In this document: positions 61,157 to 64,000 of the stretch, piece after piece
How the letters are laid out: each line of letters begins with the position of its first letter
Numbering within the stretch: the stretch's first letter is position 1
Source: CAVPGP01 sp963704025
GTDB taxonomy: Bacteria > Actinomycetota > Thermoleophilia > Gaiellales > Gaiellaceae
Length of the DNA stretch: 64,000 nucleotides
Direction of reading: 5' to 3'
Assembly: GCA_963704025.1 (NCBI GenBank)
Contig: CAVPGP010000003.1
Span: forward strand, 372,001 to 436,000
The notes under the pieces: generated by a model
Seen by the model: the letters and a program-made list of their open reading frames with translations, nothing else
Databases searched by the model: none
Told to the model about the DNA's origin: nothing
Position numbers and translations under genes: made by a program

Positions 61157-61951
61157 CTACGCGCCGCCCAGAGTGGCCTGCCGTCGTGCGTCGAGGTCGC
61201 GCACGATCTTGCGCGCGTACAGCCGCTCGCTCGCCGCCCGGTAGAGGGCGAGGGCGTTGTCGCCGTCCGAGGGGTAGCAGGCCCAGCCGAAGCTGAGGGA
61301 GCTCGGAGACAGGGCCTCGAGCCGCCGGGCGAGCCGCCCGGCCTCGCGGGAGCTCTGCCGGACCAGAATCGCGAACTCGTGCGGGCCGAGCCGGGCGATC
61401 TCGTCCGTGGGGTGCAGGGAGAGCAAGAGCCGGTCGGCGAGTGGCCGCAGGACGTCGTCGGCGGTCTCCGCCGGATCGTCGCTCTCGCCCAGGTCGCCGA
61501 CCAGCATCGTGAACTCGTGGCCGGCGGCGAGCCGCCGGCCGATCGCGGCCTCGAAGGCGCGGGTGTTCGGGAGCCCGGTGAGCACGTCGCGGTCGGCGAG
61601 CAGGCGCAGCTCGTCGACCAGCTGACGGTGCCGGTCGGCGAACCAGCCGACGAGGGCGCCGATCATGATCAGCGTCGTCGCCCGCACCAGCGTCCCGAAG
61701 GTCAGCGCGGCCGACGGCCCGATGTGCGGGTTCACGAGGATGCCGATCGGGTAGAGCGCGCTCGCCAGGGCCCCGGCGAGCGCCCCGATCTGCAAGCCGC
61801 CGGCGAGCGCGGCCAGCGCGACCGCGATGTAGTAGTAGTGGCCGAGCCCGAGCCCGGGCCTGTCGTAGAGGCAGAAGAGGCCGGTGACGGCCGCAAACGC
61901 GCCGGCCGAGGCCAGCGCGAGCGCGCGCCGCGAGGGAAGTGCCGCAGACAT
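61157..61951 (-). CDS. Membrane protein with degenerate GGDEF domain
   Basis: 264 residues. The N-terminal half has four or five membrane segments (LALASAGAFAAVTGLFCLYD; YYYIAVALAALAGGLQIGALAGALASAL; LVRATTLIMIGALVGWFAD). A diguanylate-cyclase-like domain follows (ADRDVLTGLPNTRAFEAAIGRRL...SLSFGWACYPSDGDNALALYRAASERLYARK). The catalytic GG(D/E)EF is GPHEF (ARLGPHEFAILV), and the region is shortened, so cyclase activity is not expected. It could be a c-di-GMP sensor or have a different signalling role. Confidence 0.82.
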   Translation of the reverse strand: MSAALPSRRALALASAGAFAAVTGLFCLYDRPGLGLGHYYYIAVALAALAGGLQIGALAGALASALYPIGILVNPHIGPSAALTFGTLVRATTLIMIGALVGWFADRHRQLVDELRLLADRDVLTGLPNTRAFEAAIGRRLAAGHEFTMLVGDLGESDDPAETADDVLRPLADRLLLSLHPTDEIARLGPHEFAILVRQSSREAGRLARRLEALSPSSLSFGWACYPSDGDNALALYRAASERLYARKIVRDLDARRQATLGGA

Positions 61952-62030
61952 CTCCCGGTAGATCGTGCGCTACCGGCCGCGGCTGCGCCCCCAAAGAGGG
62001 GATTCCGGGGATTCGCTACAATCCGCCGCC

Positions 62031-62744
62031 GTGGCTGGAGAGCGCGTCAGACTCGTGGTCCAGGAGCGCACCCGTCTCGGCTCGGCCGAGGCGCGGCGCA
62101 TGCGCCGGCGCGGTCTGATTCCCGGCGTGCTCTACGGACGCTCGAAGCCGCACGCGTTCGCCGTGCCGGAGCGGGAGCTGCGCTCGGCGCTCACCACCTC
62201 GGCCGGCCTGCACGCGATCCTCGACGTCGAGCTCGACGCCCAGAAGGCGACGCACCCGTCCGTGCTGAAGGAATACCAGCGCCATCCGATTCGCGGCACA
62301 CTCATCCACATCGACCTGCAGGAAGTCCGCCTCGACCAGCCGATCACGGCCTCGGTGACGGTGAACCTGATCGGCGAGCCCGTCGGCGTGAAGGAGGGGG
62401 GCGTGCTCTCGCAGGTCTCGCGCGAGGTGAACGTCGAGGCGCTGCCGCTCGAGATTCCGGAGCATCTCGACGTCGACGTCAGCGGCATGCAGATGGGCGA
62501 CACACTCCGCCTCTCCGAGCTGCAGGTCCCGGGCAACGTGAAGCTGCTCGACGATCCCGATGAGACGGTGCTCGCGACAGTGACGATGCCGACCCGCGTC
62601 GAAGAGCCCGTCGAAGAGGTCGAGGAGGGCGCCGAGCTCGAGGGCGTCCCGGCGGCGGGCGAGGCAGAGGCTGCCGCGGAAGGCGAGGCCGAGGGCGGCG
62701 CGGAGGCTCCCGCCGGCCACGAGTCCGGCTCGACCGAGGAGTAA
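62031..62744 (+). CDS. rplY: 50S ribosomal protein L25/general stress protein Ctc
   Basis: 237 residues from GTG 62031 (VAGERVRLVVQERTRLGSAEARRMRRRGLIPGVLYGR). The N-terminal 5S-rRNA-binding L25 domain is followed by the TL5/CTC beta domain (HPIRGTLIHIDLQEVRLDQPITASVTVNLIGEPVGVKEGGVLSQVSREVNVEALPLEIPEHLDVDVSGMQMGD) and an acidic Glu/Ala-rich tail of ~50 residues. It binds 5S rRNA in the central protuberance. The rplY-pth order is common. An upstream in-frame start exists at 61965 but adds residues without family similarity. Confidence 0.94.
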   Translation: MAGERVRLVVQERTRLGSAEARRMRRRGLIPGVLYGRSKPHAFAVPERELRSALTTSAGLHAILDVELDAQKATHPSVLKEYQRHPIRGTLIHIDLQEVRLDQPITASVTVNLIGEPVGVKEGGVLSQVSREVNVEALPLEIPEHLDVDVSGMQMGDTLRLSELQVPGNVKLLDDPDETVLATVTMPTRVEEPVEEVEEGAELEGVPAAGEAEAAAEGEAEGGAEAPAGHESGSTEE

Positions 62745-62747
62745 GCC

Positions 62748-63338
62748 TTGCGTCTCTGGCCTCGGCGCCAGGGCACGTCGCTCGACCTGCTCGTGGTCGG
62801 CCTGGGAAACCCGGGCCGGGAGTACGCGGGGAACCGCCACAACGCCGGCTGGCTCGTGCTCGACGAGCTCGCCCGGCGGCACGGGGCGACGTGGAAAGGG
62901 AAGTTCTCCGGCCAGCTCGCCGAGCTGCGCCTCGACGGTCACAAGATCGCGCTCCTGAAGCCGGAGACGTACATGAACGAGTCGGGCCGCTCCGTCGGGG
63001 CCGCGCAGCGCTTCTTCAAGCTCGACCCTGACGCCGTCCTCGTCGTCCACGACGAGGGCGACCTCGACCTCGGCAGGCTGCAGGCCCGCAGGGGAGGCGG
63101 GCTCGCCGGTCACAACGGCTTGCGCTCGATCGCGCAACATCTGAAGACGCAGGATTTCCTCCGGCTCCGCATCGGCGTGGGCCGCCCGGACCGCGGCGAC
63201 CCGCGCCCGCTCGCGGACTTCCTCCTCTCCGACTTCGAGCCGCACGAGGACGCGGAGACGCTGATCTCGCGCGCCGCGGACGCCGTCGAGACGCTCGACG
63301 CCGAGGGGCTCGACTCCGCGCAGCGGCAGTACAACTGA
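62748..63338 (+). CDS. pth: Peptidyl-tRNA hydrolase
   Basis: 196 residues from TTG 62748, three bases after rplY. Signature: LLVVGLGNPGREYAGNRHNAGWLVLDELARR (catalytic His in RHNAG; Asn in GNPG), LLKPETYMNESGRSV, VLVVHDEGDLDLGRLQARRGGGLAGHNGLRSI and RLRIGVGRPD. It frees tRNA from peptidyl-tRNAs that drop off the ribosome. Length and context (downstream of L25) are standard. The short N-terminal extension RLWPRRQGTSLD is unremarkable. Confidence 0.95.
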   Translation: MRLWPRRQGTSLDLLVVGLGNPGREYAGNRHNAGWLVLDELARRHGATWKGKFSGQLAELRLDGHKIALLKPETYMNESGRSVGAAQRFFKLDPDAVLVVHDEGDLDLGRLQARRGGGLAGHNGLRSIAQHLKTQDFLRLRIGVGRPDRGDPRPLADFLLSDFEPHEDAETLISRAADAVETLDAEGLDSAQRQYN

Positions 63339-63370
63339 GCCGGGCAGCGTAGCCCCGCACCCGGCACCTC

Positions 63371-63453
63371 CTCCCTCGATCGGGGGAGGCAAGACCACTC
63401 AGATGGGCCATGCGGTGTACGCCTGCGGGTTGCTGAACTGTGGCCTTCCCCCG
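63371..63453 (+). ncRNA. Candidate structured leader upstream of the NlpC/P60 gene
   Basis: In the 174-base spacer after pth, CTCCC (63371-63375) can pair with GGGAG (63384-63388) as a small terminator-like hairpin. Alternatively CGGGGGAGGC (63381-63390) can pair with GCCTTCCCCCG (63443-63453), enclosing ~52 bases with further pairing. The two folds share bases and so exclude each other, as in riboswitches. c-di-AMP riboswitches often precede NlpC/P60 genes in actinobacteria, but the consensus was not verified. Confidence 0.35.
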
Positions 63454-63512
63454 ACAGCAGCGCGCGCCCCGGGTCACTTCGGGCGGGCGCACGCGCCGAA
63501 AGGGCCTTCCTC

Positions 63513-63989
63513 TTGCGCCGCCTCTTCCTCCTGACTCTGCTTGCGTTCGTGCTCGTCGCGCCCGTCCACGGGGCCTTCGCCCGCCCCGCGGACGCCAAGA
63601 CGACGAGATTCCACCCCGTCGGGGCCAAGCGCCTGAAGGTCGTGCGCTACGCGAAGCGCTTCCTGGGTGTGCGCTACCGCTACGGCGGCTCGTCGCCTCG
63701 CACGGGCTTCGACTGCTCGGGCTTCGTCGCGTACGTCTACCGGCACTTCGGCATCGCGCTCCCGCACTACTCGGTCGCGCAGTTTCAAGCCGGCCGCCGG
63801 GTGCCCCGTGGCAGGCTTCGGCCCGGAGACCTCGTCTTCTTCCACGGGCTCGGCCACGTGGGCCTGTATGTCGGAAAGGGCAGGTTCATCCATGCGCCGC
63901 ACAGCGGCACCCGCGTCTCGATCGCGTCGCTCAACGGCTGGTACGGCGCCCGCTACGACGGAGCGCGCCGGCTACGAATCGCTGCGTAG
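63513..63989 (+). CDS. Secreted NlpC/P60 peptidoglycan hydrolase
   Basis: 158 residues from TTG 63513. Signal peptide LRRLFLLTLLAFVLVAPVHGAFA. The NlpC/P60 domain starts KVVRYAKRFLGVRYRYGGSSPRTGFDCSGFVAYVYRHFG with catalytic Cys in DCSG. The catalytic His is in LGHVGLYVGKGRFIHAPHSGTRV, and the third polar residue is the His of IHAPHSG. Such proteins cleave D-Glu-(meso)DAP-type bonds in peptidoglycan stems, acting in growth or separation. It is a minimal enzyme without LysM or SH3 domains. A possible structured leader lies upstream. Confidence 0.92.
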   Translation: MRRLFLLTLLAFVLVAPVHGAFARPADAKTTRFHPVGAKRLKVVRYAKRFLGVRYRYGGSSPRTGFDCSGFVAYVYRHFGIALPHYSVAQFQAGRRVPRGRLRPGDLVFFHGLGHVGLYVGKGRFIHAPHSGTRVSIASLNGWYGARYDGARRLRIAA

Positions 63990-64000
63990 CTGCTAGAACC

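Overview
The window reads as chromosomal DNA of a high-GC actinobacterium, most likely of the class Thermoleophilia (Gaiellales/Solirubrobacterales type). This is inferred from gene content and style: about 70% GC, many GTG/TTG starts, translationally coupled genes overlapping by 4 bases, a dnaK-grpE-dnaJ-hspR-clpB heat-shock cluster controlled by a MerR-type HspR, and an actinobacterial-looking ribosome/cell-wall housekeeping block. No phage, transposase, rRNA or CRISPR array was seen. There is one tRNA (Gln).

Layout. 1-5.8 kb: heat-shock chaperones (3' part of dnaK, grpE, dnaJ, hspR, clpB). 5.9-18 kb: mixed accessory genes, including a frameshifted LuxR-family ATPase regulator, a secreted vanadium haloperoxidase-like protein, a cupin, a nucleosidase, the pseudouridine catabolism pair (psuG plus a PfkB kinase), a CopC-CopD fusion and a membrane glycosyltransferase. 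18-30.4 kb: MFS exporter with a clear operator/promoter, LCP cell-wall ligase, ROK kinase, rsmI, an M23 peptidase, then metG-tatD-rsmA-ispE, tRNA-Gln, glmU and prs. 30.4-47 kb: a secreted C-type lectin/HYR/FIMAH protein and a complete L-rhamnose island. This has two divergent operons: rhaI-lutABC-rhaM on the minus strand, and a DeoR regulator, fused aldolase-dehydrogenase, sugar ABC transporter, second isomerase and rhamnulokinase on the plus strand. Together they should import rhamnose, cleave it to DHAP and lactaldehyde, oxidise lactaldehyde to lactate and then lactate to pyruvate. 47-52 kb: TSUP transporter, ParB-like protein, a decayed dehydrogenase and a HipA-like/DUF3037 fusion. 52-60.7 kb: [NiFe]-hydrogenase maturation genes (hypF, C, a second HypC-like, D, E, a short protease-like protein, A, B), a double-SIS protein and a nickel permease, but no hydrogenase structural genes. 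60.7-64 kb: a degenerate GGDEF protein, ribosomal protein L25, pth and an NlpC/P60 hydrolase.

Most notable points. (1) The 3' end of prs is duplicated 16.9 kb away (30308-30338 versus 47229-47260), so that near-identical direct repeats bracket the lectin gene and the whole rhamnose island, like attachment sites of an integrated element. (2) A 25-bp perfect repeat followed by a hairpin with a TTY triloop is inserted twice in the hyp operon and appears to be translated as an extra N-terminus of HypE and an extra C-terminus of HypA. (3) Several conserved genes are broken by single-base frameshifts (LuxR regulator, prs 5' extension, isomerase, nickel permease), which suggests either assembly indels or local gene decay. 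(4) There are tandem duplications of Shine-Dalgarno/start regions, a textbook operator inside a leaderless promoter, and a possible structured leader before the NlpC/P60 gene.
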